A stretch of DNA of 64,000 nt from an uncultured Faecalibacterium sp. (GTDB taxonomy: Bacteria; Bacillota; Clostridia; Oscillospirales; Ruminococcaceae), in the NCBI GenBank assembly GCA_934513205.1, contig CAKSWU010000003.1, positions 96,209 to 160,208 on the forward strand. Reading direction: 5' to 3'. A model generated the notes under the pieces. It saw only the letters and a program-made list of their open reading frames with translations. It was not told where the DNA came from and searched no databases. Each line of letters starts with the position of its first letter. The first letter of the stretch is position 1. The translations under genes and the position numbers were made by a program. Shown in pieces: positions 32,001-38,815 of this stretch.

Positions 32001-33433
32001 TGACCAGCATTTACGGAGACGGAAGCCTTTCAGAGCGTGCGGACGCTTACAAGCAGGCCGTGGAAGAATACGGCGAGAACAGCGCGCAGGCAAAGAAGGC
32101 AAAGTATCAGGGCATTACCACCAGCATTCTGGGAACGGTGGGCGCGCTTCAGAACATGAACAGCGAGCTGCAGCAGACCTACAAACTGCAGGAACTGCTG
32201 CAAAACGGTTATACGCTGGACGCCAATGGCAACCGGGTAAAGCTGACCGAGGAGGAACGCAAGAACTACGAAGACCAGTTGCTTTCGTCCCGCAGCGCGC
32301 TGGTGGGCTTTGCCGGGACACTGGCGGACGCCATGAACCTGAACGACACCGCAAAGACGGCGGTGACGAGACTTGCCAACGCGATCCAGAAGAACTGGAA
32401 GCCCATTCAGGATGACTTTACCGCGATGCTGGACAAGCTGACCGGTTCCATGGATGAAGGGGTACGGGGCACTCTGTCGAAAGTATTGGGAACGGCCTTC
32501 AGCGAAGACGGCGTGGAGATCGGGACTGAGTTCCTGTCTGCATTTGCATCGGCGATGCAGGGAGACTACGCCAGTGCCGTGATCGGAGCCGTGACCGGTG
32601 TGCTGGACCTGATGTACAGTGATGCAGGCCGTGAGATGATGTCCGGCGTGCGGGAACTGTTTGAGAAGGCGATGCCGGAAATTCAAAATGGAACGAACAA
32701 CATTGCGGAGTCCATCGCCTTTACCATGAGCCAGATCAAGACCATGGGCGAAGGAAGCGGCGGCGTAACGGCGACCCTTGCCAACATCGGGACCGTGCTG
32801 GAGAGCGTGGGCGGAACCTTGATGGCGTTCCTGAGCGAGTTCTGGTGGGTGTTCCTGATCATCGGGGCCATTGCAGCGGTGATCGGCGGCATTGCATGGT
32901 ATGCGAACAACCGGAAGAAGCAGTCGGACAACAACATCTACGATGTGGGCAAGGACCTGAACAAGGACTTTGCACAGGGCGTGGAGGACGGCTTTGACAC
33001 GGTGGACGATGCAGTGACCAACATGACCCAGAACGCCGTGGACATTGCAAAAGGGGCACTTTCCACCATTGACCGGGTCATGGGTAATGACTATGAGTAC
33101 ACGCCCCAGATTACGCCGGTGGTGGATCTGTCCAACGTGCTGGAGAGCGCCGATGAGGCAACATCTGCCTTTGAAGCCACTACAAAGGCCATGAGTCTTG
33201 ACGATGACGTGAGCCGGAAGCTGGCGTCTCAGATCGAGGCACAGGCGGAAATTCAAAATGGACTGAAAGCCAGCGCCGGAAACGACACCCTTGCTGCCAT
33301 CAACGGTCTGGCGGAACACGTGGACGGCGTGGCACAGAGTATCAAGGGCATGAGCGTGAACATCAACGGGCGCAAGACCATCGGCTACATCGACAGCGAG
33401 ATGGGACGGCGCGTGGCAGCGAAGGTGAGGTGA
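26075..33433 (+). CDS. Tape measure protein, 2452 aa
   Basis: GTG 26075 overlaps the previous stop and has AAGGAGG 9-15 bases upstream; the ATG at 26054 would contain that ribosome site and is rejected. The N-terminus RFDNAQFERNTRQSIKTL is typical of clostridial tape measures. The middle (about 28.5-30.3 kb) has many hydrophobic Ala/Gly-rich helices, the part thought to enter the host membrane; the last third has long coiled coils (KEKYKERLAANKTAREIL and following). At about 1.5 angstrom per residue it predicts a tail near 350-370 nm. It contains several TCAAAATGG copies. Confidence 0.95.
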   Translation: MSQEVDERVVEMRFDNAQFERNTRQSIKTLNELERSLKLEGAEKGFARIEDASENVDFDRMTSALENLNSKFSAVEVIGVTALMRITNQAIDTGERLVKSLSVDQVTSGWSKYAQKTASVQTIMNATGKSITKVNSYLDKLMWYSDETSYGFTDMTASLGQLTAAGGDIDKLIPMIMGIANATAYAGKGASEFSRVIYNLNQSYSQGYLSLMDWKSVELAGVATAELKKQLIATGVELGRIKEGDVTVGTFSTSLSKKWADKEVMETAFGKLAEFTQAVKKMVDANPGMIASQAIEQLADQYDEVTVKAFKAAQEAKSFSEAVDATKDAVSSGWMETFDILFGNYEEAKHFWSDLAEEFWNLFAGGANARNNWLRSAFDSGLDQMLGTEGFSDASDNFTKLLEKSLTRSGLLTEEAIEKAGSFQKALEESGVTAQQLGDVVASASGFYGELAAMSDEEFAKTGYNRQAVLGLAQAYSNMVEKIQNGEASLDEFSGKMNRLSGREHFFAGILNILDGANSLLNPVREAFGEVFMTDGSPLYHFLEGFDELTGKMALSEETAEKVQKVFTGVFSVLSIGLKGVKTVGKTAFMILGKLLDLLSPMGDLLLNIGSYIGNLLTWVDVSLGQAESLSDVLGILVGAVAALVSPIADVVKGVKTLVRGGNMEEAKKQFGAFSIVVDAAGSVLDKFKIGSVSAGNVIGTAFQLLGGILLGAFEGAGALIGRAFNGFKGAGDMVSEFADSKVPLLENIRDVVQSLPEKAEKALADFGRTLTGIMTNISGACRNALSAVKDFFNLQDGVDLYRLLALIDVGALAAAIYGATVLLKKASDNFKKTLANPIGDFFKSLTGAVNTWTKAHTTNNLVTAAKAIATAVALISGSMYLLAKIDDPMQAAQALASVISELFSMVVALKVLAATDLTGLDTAKLIGTIVAISIGMAALTNTVAKLGKMDADQAEKGVEAVGHIAAMLAGMTGLLALFNKQLGGVKGAGGFVAAAAAVDMIALALIPLAKAEANGLDIDGAVKAINGVAIAISILTVAAGFAQKLAGKADVSTLDKIIKYLVKLGGILIAINAMGTALLMAAGAVAIFANLGDRMMDGIRGAGLVVSGIAALLVLMANTKVNPLRMKKGAESMAIASASLLVMAAAVKQMGKAMETDTGGAGMAGVSLMLIGLAGALYLLGKQAPESTAAAVAMVAMGAAMIEMALAIKMLADVDFANIVKSVFSLAAALGVLIAGCWGLGFVSANLASAAGACLMLATALLILTPAFKGLASLTAGEAFAGVIGTIGIMLGLFAIGAIAPVATGMVVFSACLISLGKAFSAFAGGLVKLSIAAAILAVLSLFADPVCKAIIEAEPDIEEALIAVITGICNVIVACAEPIAKALFVLAAALTVAVVYYIAWILGAADTSLGTGLDQIWDNLQEWFRNHSLLDLYKTWICATAEKLYELNPFGLYDPPDMNGLPAQAGGWLADRINEFDKTFGTRIMGRILEAWGFEVQYVDDATDAVNNAAEAANSSASKIDGTAKALSTATNAANAQTDAYVQLETSEGKLLYVTQEQAAALLAGTTSLDELAGANDVARQAIGDTGDQIGQTADTAAQSAAQVEGIARQIGTKEGEVADKAAEAVEGGLAATEKVSEEAGGNAATSFLDGMLEQFRNSDFGSTVRGLMSDALNGLQIPKVDVTDVFENNGINLFGKGNTGLLGGLTKEDLEEDIQKGDEDKDKNGSGGGRGGKTAGTKKTLAEQIEEKYKERLAANKTAREILDSEYELWQTENQYSAGEDALLGKKMENAAAEITNQTDRVAIAQQKYDELFQRWGAGKQETREAYNDLLEEKVNLAKLKADQYTDLFEEITKRYDTNLDTLEKEYSLWTAQNDGTATKLEKIDRETRYQTEELELKQKKEAKAREQWETLRTELGEQNLQTQQAYNDYLDAQTESLEIQNDLAKKGLDRLDAQIEQMTDAQDRMQSRMDLLTSIYGDGSLSERADAYKQAVEEYGENSAQAKKAKYQGITTSILGTVGALQNMNSELQQTYKLQELLQNGYTLDANGNRVKLTEEERKNYEDQLLSSRSALVGFAGTLADAMNLNDTAKTAVTRLANAIQKNWKPIQDDFTAMLDKLTGSMDEGVRGTLSKVLGTAFSEDGVEIGTEFLSAFASAMQGDYASAVIGAVTGVLDLMYSDAGREMMSGVRELFEKAMPEIQNGTNNIAESIAFTMSQIKTMGEGSGGVTATLANIGTVLESVGGTLMAFLSEFWWVFLIIGAIAAVIGGIAWYANNRKKQSDNNIYDVGKDLNKDFAQGVEDGFDTVDDAVTNMTQNAVDIAKGALSTIDRVMGNDYEYTPQITPVVDLSNVLESADEATSAFEATTKAMSLDDDVSRKLASQIEAQAEIQNGLKASAGNDTLAAINGLAEHVDGVAQSIKGMSVNINGRKTIGYIDSEMGRRVAAKVR

Positions 33434-33439
33434 GGAAAC

Positions 33440-35653
33440 GTGAAACAAAGTCTCGGCAGCCTTGCCGAAGGCACCATCGTGCCGATGCTGGAACACGGCA
33501 GCAGGGTGAATTATATCGTAGCAAAGCATAATTACCAGAGCGGCCTGAACGGCACCGGGCACACGATGCTGGTCCGGGCGGCGCTGCTGGGCCAGAAGTA
33601 CGCGTGGGAAAAGCCCGAAAATGGCAGCCGACTGCCACAGGATACAAACTATGAAGAGGAGTCACAGCTTCCGGATGTGCTGGAGCGTTACTATCAGGGG
33701 GCCTTTGACGAACTGACCCTTGCCTGCTGCAAGCCACTGACCATCCTGTACTCGATTGCAGGGAACGTGAAGGCCTCAACAAAGAAACACCCGTTCTTCA
33801 TCCCATCAAAAGGAGACTTTCAAGAGTGGACCCATCAGGACGGAGACAAACTCAACGACTACGTGCAGAATGTGCTAGTGAACACTCTTGGAAGCGATCG
33901 GTCGTGGATGCTGCGCACGACATCGTATACCTACGATACGAAGTACGACCCGGAGACCGGCAGTCAGGTGAAGGACGGGGAAGACTATGGCATATTTTAT
34001 ATCGCAAGGACACGCGACAACAAGATCTATCCGACTGACAGCACCGGCAGCGGAGGTCGGGAGGAGGGCGTTCTGCCATTCATCGTGATGGATGACAAGG
34101 CGGGTATTGGCGAGGACGGCGTGCTTCGCGGGAACCGGGAGCCGGAAGTACAGAGCTACTACCTTGGCGAAGGACAGGTGTACACAAAGCATAAGGATTT
34201 CCGTGTGCCGTACGCAGTGCATGATCCCGATGGCGATGAGATGCTCGTGACCGAACTGCTGGACGGAGAAAACATTCTACGGAGCTATACGCCCAGGGAC
34301 GGCGAGATCAACTATGTCAGTATGAGCAGCGCGCTGCTTCCGGAAGGGGAATCCGGCATAGACCACACACTGACGGTCCGGGTAACGGACGGTGCGGCGT
34401 CAACCGAGAAAAAGTATTTGTTCCGGACGAGTCATAAGATGGGGTACGTTGTGTACATTGGACGAATTAAGGGGACTAGTGACAGGAGCGGATATTACTG
34501 GACGGAGCGGCATGTGCTGCACAACGCTGCGGACGAGTCTGCACCCATCGTACTGGAGCCGGAGGTGACACTGGAGAAAAACGACCCCGGTTCGTTTGTA
34601 TTCACCGTCCCGGCAGACAACCCTTACTACGGCAAACTGGGGCTGAAGAATACGGTGATCTCGGTAGAAGAGGATGGAAACGAGCTGTTCATGGGATATA
34701 TCACCCAGATGAACAAGGCGTTCGATCTGGGGGTCGAGGTGACCTGCGAGGGGGAACTGGGCTATCTGCAGGACCGGGACTGCATCGTGGAGGACAAGGC
34801 ATACACGGTGCAGGAACTGACAGCGCTGGCCCTGACACCGGACAGCCAATACGGCGGCCGGTTTGCTCAGGAGGGAAAGACCTTCAATCTGGGAACCGTG
34901 ACGGTGGAAAAGCCGGAAAGCGACCGGGAGACCAAGGAATCCAAGTCTATCACCGACTGCTGGAGCCTTTTGATCTCGAACCTTGTGGGAAGGTACGGCG
35001 GATATCTGCGGCTGCGGAAGGTCATCAAAATGGAAAACGGAGTGCGGGTCTACCGCAGATATCTGGACTACATGAGCGATATTCCGGACCGTACGGAGCA
35101 GGTGATCCAGTTTGGCGTGAACCTGCTGGATCTTTCGTATTATTCAAAATCCAATACCATCGTGAACTCGGTGATCGTCATGGGATACGAGACGAAAGCA
35201 TACTGGTTCTGGACGAAGACGAACCCGATCACAGTTATGGTGCAGAACGATGCATCCATCAAGCAGTTTGGACTGTGTCAGCGTATCATCACGGTAGACG
35301 GGGCAAGCTCCTCCCGGGATTCTTTGCGGAAAAAAGGTCTGGAGGAGCTGCAGAAATACAACTACGAGCAGGCGACCCGCAGCATCACCATCAACGCGGC
35401 AGACCTTGTGGACACTGGCGTGGACACGGACCGGCTGGAGTTTCTGAAAAAGACCCGGGTCATCAGCGAAGCCCATGGGGTGAAGGACTGGATCCTGTGC
35501 ACCCGGGAGGTGATCCCGCTGGATGCGCCGGAGGAAAAGGAATTCTGCTTCGGCGACACAGCGAACATGACTGCACTGCAAGCGGCAGCGTTTGGTACCG
35601 CAGGAAAGGCATGGCAGGCGATCCAGACCACCATCAAGTACATGAACGGGTGA
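33440..35653 (+). CDS. Tail tip protein: DUF6273-like N-domain joined to Tal-type tail endopeptidase region, 737 aa
   Basis: The GTG at 33440 follows GAGGTGAGG. Residues 1-130 resemble the first half of the DUF6273 protein at 14023 (SRVNYIVAKHNYQSGLNGTGHTMLV compared with HDWLVVHQGLPGSMYDASCYGAWLV). From about residue 330 on it follows the tail-associated (Tal/prophage tail) pattern: PGSFVFTVPADNPYYGKLG, ELFMGYITQMNKAFDLGVEVTCEGEL and later SRSITINAADL-type strands. It should sit at the tail tip. The usual order is Dit before Tal; here Dit follows. Confidence 0.7.
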   Translation: MKQSLGSLAEGTIVPMLEHGSRVNYIVAKHNYQSGLNGTGHTMLVRAALLGQKYAWEKPENGSRLPQDTNYEEESQLPDVLERYYQGAFDELTLACCKPLTILYSIAGNVKASTKKHPFFIPSKGDFQEWTHQDGDKLNDYVQNVLVNTLGSDRSWMLRTTSYTYDTKYDPETGSQVKDGEDYGIFYIARTRDNKIYPTDSTGSGGREEGVLPFIVMDDKAGIGEDGVLRGNREPEVQSYYLGEGQVYTKHKDFRVPYAVHDPDGDEMLVTELLDGENILRSYTPRDGEINYVSMSSALLPEGESGIDHTLTVRVTDGAASTEKKYLFRTSHKMGYVVYIGRIKGTSDRSGYYWTERHVLHNAADESAPIVLEPEVTLEKNDPGSFVFTVPADNPYYGKLGLKNTVISVEEDGNELFMGYITQMNKAFDLGVEVTCEGELGYLQDRDCIVEDKAYTVQELTALALTPDSQYGGRFAQEGKTFNLGTVTVEKPESDRETKESKSITDCWSLLISNLVGRYGGYLRLRKVIKMENGVRVYRRYLDYMSDIPDRTEQVIQFGVNLLDLSYYSKSNTIVNSVIVMGYETKAYWFWTKTNPITVMVQNDASIKQFGLCQRIITVDGASSSRDSLRKKGLEELQKYNYEQATRSITINAADLVDTGVDTDRLEFLKKTRVISEAHGVKDWILCTREVIPLDAPEEKEFCFGDTANMTALQAAAFGTAGKAWQAIQTTIKYMNG

Positions 35654-35658
35654 AACAA

Positions 35659-36663
35659 ATGTATCATTCTCTTATTATCAATGTGGGCGATGACTACATC
35701 AACACGTGGGATGACTGGTTTCTGATCCCGTCCTCGAAACCGGTAATCGCACCGCCCATTGAGCGGACCAACTTTGTGACGGTGCCCGGACGGGACGGTG
35801 CACTGGATTACAGCCAGTCCGTTGCGAAGAAGGCGGTCTTTGACAACCGGACCGGGAAGATCGAGTTCTATCTGGAAAACGACATGCCGAACTGGGACTG
35901 GGAGACCGCCTACACCACCATCTGCGAGACGCTGAAAGGGCGGCGGGTGCGGATGGCGCTGGAGGACAACCCTGCCCACTATTACGAGGGGCTGCTCTGG
36001 GTGAACCAGTACAAGAGCGACAAGGGACATTCCAAGATCACGCTGGAGTACAACCTGCATCCGACCATGCACACGCTGAACGTGGGGGCTGTGGTGATGA
36101 ACGCGCAGACGCTGCGGCTGACAAAGGGCATGGAGTTCCAGATCCTTGTGGGTGTCGGGCCGACCAACACCTTCTTCCGCAGGGTGAACGTGACCGCCAA
36201 ACCGAAGGGGATTGTGGAGATCACGAAGCACGGGACCATCCGCGGGCTGAAGAAAGGCACGGCGGTAGTGGCAGCGGAATGCGGAGGCGTGAGCGCAGAG
36301 TGTGCCGTAACGGTGGGGAGCTTTGAGACCCACGCCATCATCCGGGAGCTGACCGGCTGCACCGAGACGAACCCGGTGAACGCAGTGACGGACGGCGGAA
36401 GCTACCAGAACATCCTCGCGGTAAAGGACCGGGAGAACACGACCCTGACCGTGAGCTTGACCGTCAACGGGACCGACCGGACAGCGGAGTTCGTGACGGT
36501 TGGGACGGACGAGCTTGCGGCGCAAATCAAAATGGAGTCCGTGGAGGGGGATGTGAAGATCACGGCAGCAGCTGTGGAAAAGCCGCAGCCGCAGATGCTC
36601 TGTGATATTCCCATCGAACCCTCTGCTGTATTGAAACGGGCAAACGGCTCGTTCCGGATGTGA
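35659..36663 (+). CDS. Distal tail (Dit-like) protein with Ig-like domain, 334 aa
   Basis: ATG 35659 (MYHSLIINVGDDYINTWDDW) is chosen because upstream sequence belongs to the previous gene. The N-terminal part with PPIERTNFVTVPGRDGALDYS is the Dit signature; WVNQYKSDKGHSKITLEYNLHP also fits. Residues about 155-220 form a Big_2/Ig-like domain (GIVEITKHGTIRGLKKGTAVV), common in phage adhesins. It would form the hub connecting tube and baseplate. Confidence 0.8.
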   Translation: MYHSLIINVGDDYINTWDDWFLIPSSKPVIAPPIERTNFVTVPGRDGALDYSQSVAKKAVFDNRTGKIEFYLENDMPNWDWETAYTTICETLKGRRVRMALEDNPAHYYEGLLWVNQYKSDKGHSKITLEYNLHPTMHTLNVGAVVMNAQTLRLTKGMEFQILVGVGPTNTFFRRVNVTAKPKGIVEITKHGTIRGLKKGTAVVAAECGGVSAECAVTVGSFETHAIIRELTGCTETNPVNAVTDGGSYQNILAVKDRENTTLTVSLTVNGTDRTAEFVTVGTDELAAQIKMESVEGDVKITAAAVEKPQPQMLCDIPIEPSAVLKRANGSFRM

Positions 36664-36679
36664 AAGGATAGGTGAGGAC

Positions 36680-37096
36680 TTGAGCATTGAAGCATATTCT
36701 ATTTTGAAAAACGGAAACCACAAGGTTTCGGAACATTTCAAGGTCCGGGAATTCCGCTGTCAGGACGGCTCGGACCCAGTGTTCATCGACACGGAGCTGG
36801 CGGAACTGCTGGAAAAGATCCGGATGCACTTTGATAAACCGGTGACCATCACCAGCGGGTTCCGCACGGCGGCACACAACGCCACGGTGGCGAGGGCGGC
36901 AAAGTACAGCCAGCATCTCTACGGCAGGGCGGCAGATATTCGGGTGCAGGGCGTGAGTGTGGAGGACGTCTATGCTTACGCGGACAAGCTGCTGGGAAAC
37001 TCCGGCGGCTGCGGCATCTACCCGCCCGGTCTTGGCAGAGCGAACGGCTGGGTGCACGTGGACGTGCGCAAAGAAAAGAGCCGGTGGAGGGGGTGA
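36680..37096 (+). CDS. Endolysin, M15-type D-Ala-D-Ala/L,D-peptidase, 138 aa
   Basis: TTG 36680 is used, with GGTGAGG upstream. The zinc-peptidase motif is visible: SQHLYGRAADI (H79, D86) and GWVHVDV (H126). SGFRT (59-63) also fits the Peptidase_M15 fold. There is no separate cell-wall binding domain, unlike many Firmicutes endolysins. It lies with the holin-like genes at the end of the late operon and would cleave peptidoglycan stem peptides for lysis. Confidence 0.88.
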   Translation: MSIEAYSILKNGNHKVSEHFKVREFRCQDGSDPVFIDTELAELLEKIRMHFDKPVTITSGFRTAAHNATVARAAKYSQHLYGRAADIRVQGVSVEDVYAYADKLLGNSGGCGIYPPGLGRANGWVHVDVRKEKSRWRG

Positions 37097-37101
37097 TGCC
37101 A

Positions 37102-37407
37102 ATGGAGAGTATCCTTTCCTTCATCAGTGCTCACTGGATGGAGTGGGCGATCGGAGTGCTCAGTTTCGGATGGGGCTATCTGATCAAGAAGATGACCGAG
37201 TACAAGAACATCAAGGACGGCCTGCTGGCGATCATGCACGACCGCCTGTATCAAATGTGCACCTACTTCATTGGGCAGGGAGCCATTGATACATCGGCAC
37301 TGAAAAATCTGGAGTACCTTTATAGCAGTTATCATGCTCTTGGCGGAAACGGGACCGGTACGGAACTGTACACCCGCGCCAAAAGCTTGCCAATCAAGGA
37401 GGATTGA
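37102..37407 (+). CDS. Holin-like/lysis-associated membrane protein, 101 aa
   Basis: GGAGGGGGTG precedes ATG 37102 (an ATG at 37096 is also possible). One hydrophobic helix near the start (HWMEWAIGVLSFGWGYLI) is followed by a soluble part with MHDRLYQMCTYFIGQG. Proteins of this layout (phage holin family with one helix, LL-H type companions) sit between endolysin and holin. It may be a second holin or antiholin. Confidence 0.65.
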   Translation: MESILSFISAHWMEWAIGVLSFGWGYLIKKMTEYKNIKDGLLAIMHDRLYQMCTYFIGQGAIDTSALKNLEYLYSSYHALGGNGTGTELYTRAKSLPIKED

Positions 37408-37410
37408 AGT

Positions 37411-37680
37411 ATGAATGCACACATTGTAACGAATCGCACCATCTCTGCCGGTACCATCGCACGCACGGCCTGTCTGCTGCTGGCACTGCTGAATCAGGTG
37501 CTGTGCGCCTTTGGCAAGAGCCCGCTGCCCATTGAGAGCGAGACCCTCAATCAGCTGGTGACAGCCTCTCTGACCGTGGCCGCAGCACTGGTGTCGTGGT
37601 GGAAGAACAACTCCTTCACCAAGGAGGCCATCGCGGCCGATGCAGAATACGCACGGCTGAGAAGCATCAATGGCAAGTAA
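37411..37680 (+). CDS. Phage holin (phi LC3-like), 89 aa
   Basis: AAGGAGG precedes ATG 37411. Two membrane helices (ARTACLLLALLNQVLCAFG and VTASLTVAAALVSWW) are joined by a short loop SPLPIESET, and the tail is polar, as in the phi LC3 holin family. It would open the membrane so the endolysin reaches the wall. It is the last structural/lysis gene before the phage end. Confidence 0.85.
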   Translation: MNAHIVTNRTISAGTIARTACLLLALLNQVLCAFGKSPLPIESETLNQLVTASLTVAAALVSWWKNNSFTKEAIAADAEYARLRSINGK

Positions 37681-37828
37681 TTGATATTTGGGCGGCAGGG
37701 AAATGGAACCGATCTGCACGAATCCAACCTGAATGCTTCTCCTGCGCAGCCTGAAGATATTTCACCGAACACTCATCGAGGGCACGATCTGCCGAAAATT
37801 CAAAATGGAGTGACTCTGTGAAAGAAAA

Positions 37829-37893
37829 GCCCCTGTGATAGCTCGTTTTGCACCTTGAAGGGTGTGAGCGAATATCACAGGGACTTTTATTTT
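37829..37893 (+). terminator. Late-operon terminator
   Basis: CCCTGTGATA (37831-37840) pairs with TATCACAGGG (37873-37882), extended by GCTC/GAGC and CACC/GGGTG inside. A T-rich tract follows. It closes the lysis operon. Confidence 0.75.
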
Positions 37894-38131
37894 TTGAGCC
37901 GCAGCATTTCTCCATTGGTGATTAAAAAGAAACTTTTTTGCAGAAAAGCAGGTAAATGCGTATCGACGTATAAAAATATAGAACGGAAATGGAGCGGTGA
38001 TAGATAGATGTGCAAAATATGACGAATTGCGGCGATATTTTGCGACAGGCGATTTTTGACCAAGACGCTTGACCCGGTGCTGCTGGACGTGGCAAACACC
38101 ATTTCTATCTGATCCACAGTACGATCATTTC

Positions 38132-38168
38132 AAAAGCCGCTTCTCTGAGGGCAGGGAAGCGGCTTTTT
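38132..38168 (+). terminator. Intrinsic terminator in the junction region
   Basis: AAAAGCCGCTTC (38132-38143) pairs with GAAGCGGCTTTT (38156-38167), followed by TTCT. It probably ended a gene now lost. Confidence 0.7.
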
Positions 38169-38211
38169 CTGTACTGCACGCGAAAAAAACATTTTCTGTT
38201 GTGGGAGGCAT

Positions 38212-38403
38212 GAACTGTTAGCAAGATCTGACCGGCAACTGGGCATGTGTCTGCGGATGCTGTACGATGAAGGTCTACCCGGTCCGCTGGAGCTCGAGTC
38301 CGCGATCAACAGCAAGGGCCGGATGGAGTTCCGCGTAATGCTTCCGGTGGATGACGCAAAATTTGAGCAGCTGAAAAAACGCTTCGAAACCATGATCGGC
38401 TGA
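38212..38403 (+). pseudogene. 3' remnant of an unidentified gene, about 63 codons
   Basis: The frame from 38212 to TGA 38403 reads ELLARSDRQLGMCLRMLY, then LELESAINSKGRMEFRVM and FEQLKKRFETMIG. Its protein-like composition has no ATG near its beginning, no ribosome site, and a terminator just before it. It looks like the C-terminal stump of a gene from an earlier mobile element. The family is not recognised with certainty. Confidence 0.4.
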
Positions 38404-38735
38404 TCGCATCGGCCTGTTCCAAGAATGCGGGCTGTCCCTGAAAAGGGGGGCAGCTGTACCGTAAATGAGTTTGTCTGAAAAAGGCAGGCTCTTTTTTGTT
38501 TGAAAAATATCCCCCCAAAAGAAAAACAAAGTTACCTCCAGAAAAAATTTTTCCATACTGAAAAACATCCGATCTACGATAAGAATATGGGATGATAAAC
38601 AGAGAGTATCTTTTTGAAGTGATTCTAAATCAACTATGAAAGGAGCTTCAGCGACGCATGTTATACAAAACGTAATCGAGGAAACGGATCTTCTGGAGAC
38701 AAAGAAAAGCGGAATGCTGCCATGCGGAAGAAACT

Positions 38736-38764
38736 TTGCAACCGGAGAGATCCTGTGGTATACT
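38736..38764 (+). promoter_or_regulatory. ligA promoter
   Basis: TTGCAA (38736-38741), 17-base spacer, TATACT (38759-38764), 51 bases before GTG 38816. Its position inside the longest ligA reading frame shows that the true start is downstream. Confidence 0.75.
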
Positions 38765-38815
38765 GAGTACAATTGCGGCGGGCAATGGAAGCCCGCAAAT
38801 CAGGATGGCGGGAGA

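Larger units (their letters stand above)
15376..37808 (+). repeat. TCAAAATGG word, 13 exact copies, all + strand, only in the structural module
   Basis: Exact copies start at 15376, 16228, 19815, 21123, 23198, 24552, 25876, 27533, 32683, 33253, 35025, 36527 and 37800; near copies at about 29698 and 31913. Chance expectation for one 9-mer in 22 kb of one strand is about 0.09. Three copies contain the start codon (terL, portal, capsid), three are intergenic, the rest lie in genes. In the tape measure it is spelled by ATT CAA AAT although the gene prefers ATC, CAG and AAC. I saw no copy in 1-15.3 kb or in the chromosome part. Confidence 0.8.
37681..38735. other. Phage-chromosome junction region
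   Basis: Between holin and the ligA promoter there is no intact gene. It holds the last TCAAAATGG copy, two terminators, a gene remnant (38212-38403), and AT-rich sequence 38460-38560. The right attachment site should be here, but the left end is outside the window so no core repeat can be identified. Confidence 0.4.

Noticed and set aside
9901..37693. ATTGATATTTGGGC found at 9901 and 37680, either side of the late genes
   Set aside because: A 14-base match between two places is expected by chance in 64 kb; no further similarity around it, so it is not claimed as attachment or cos site.
15376..37808. Idea that TCAAAATGG copies are insertions into genes
   Set aside because: In the tape measure the encoded residues (for example KIQNGE) fit the expected protein pattern, so the word arises by codon choice, not by added sequence.
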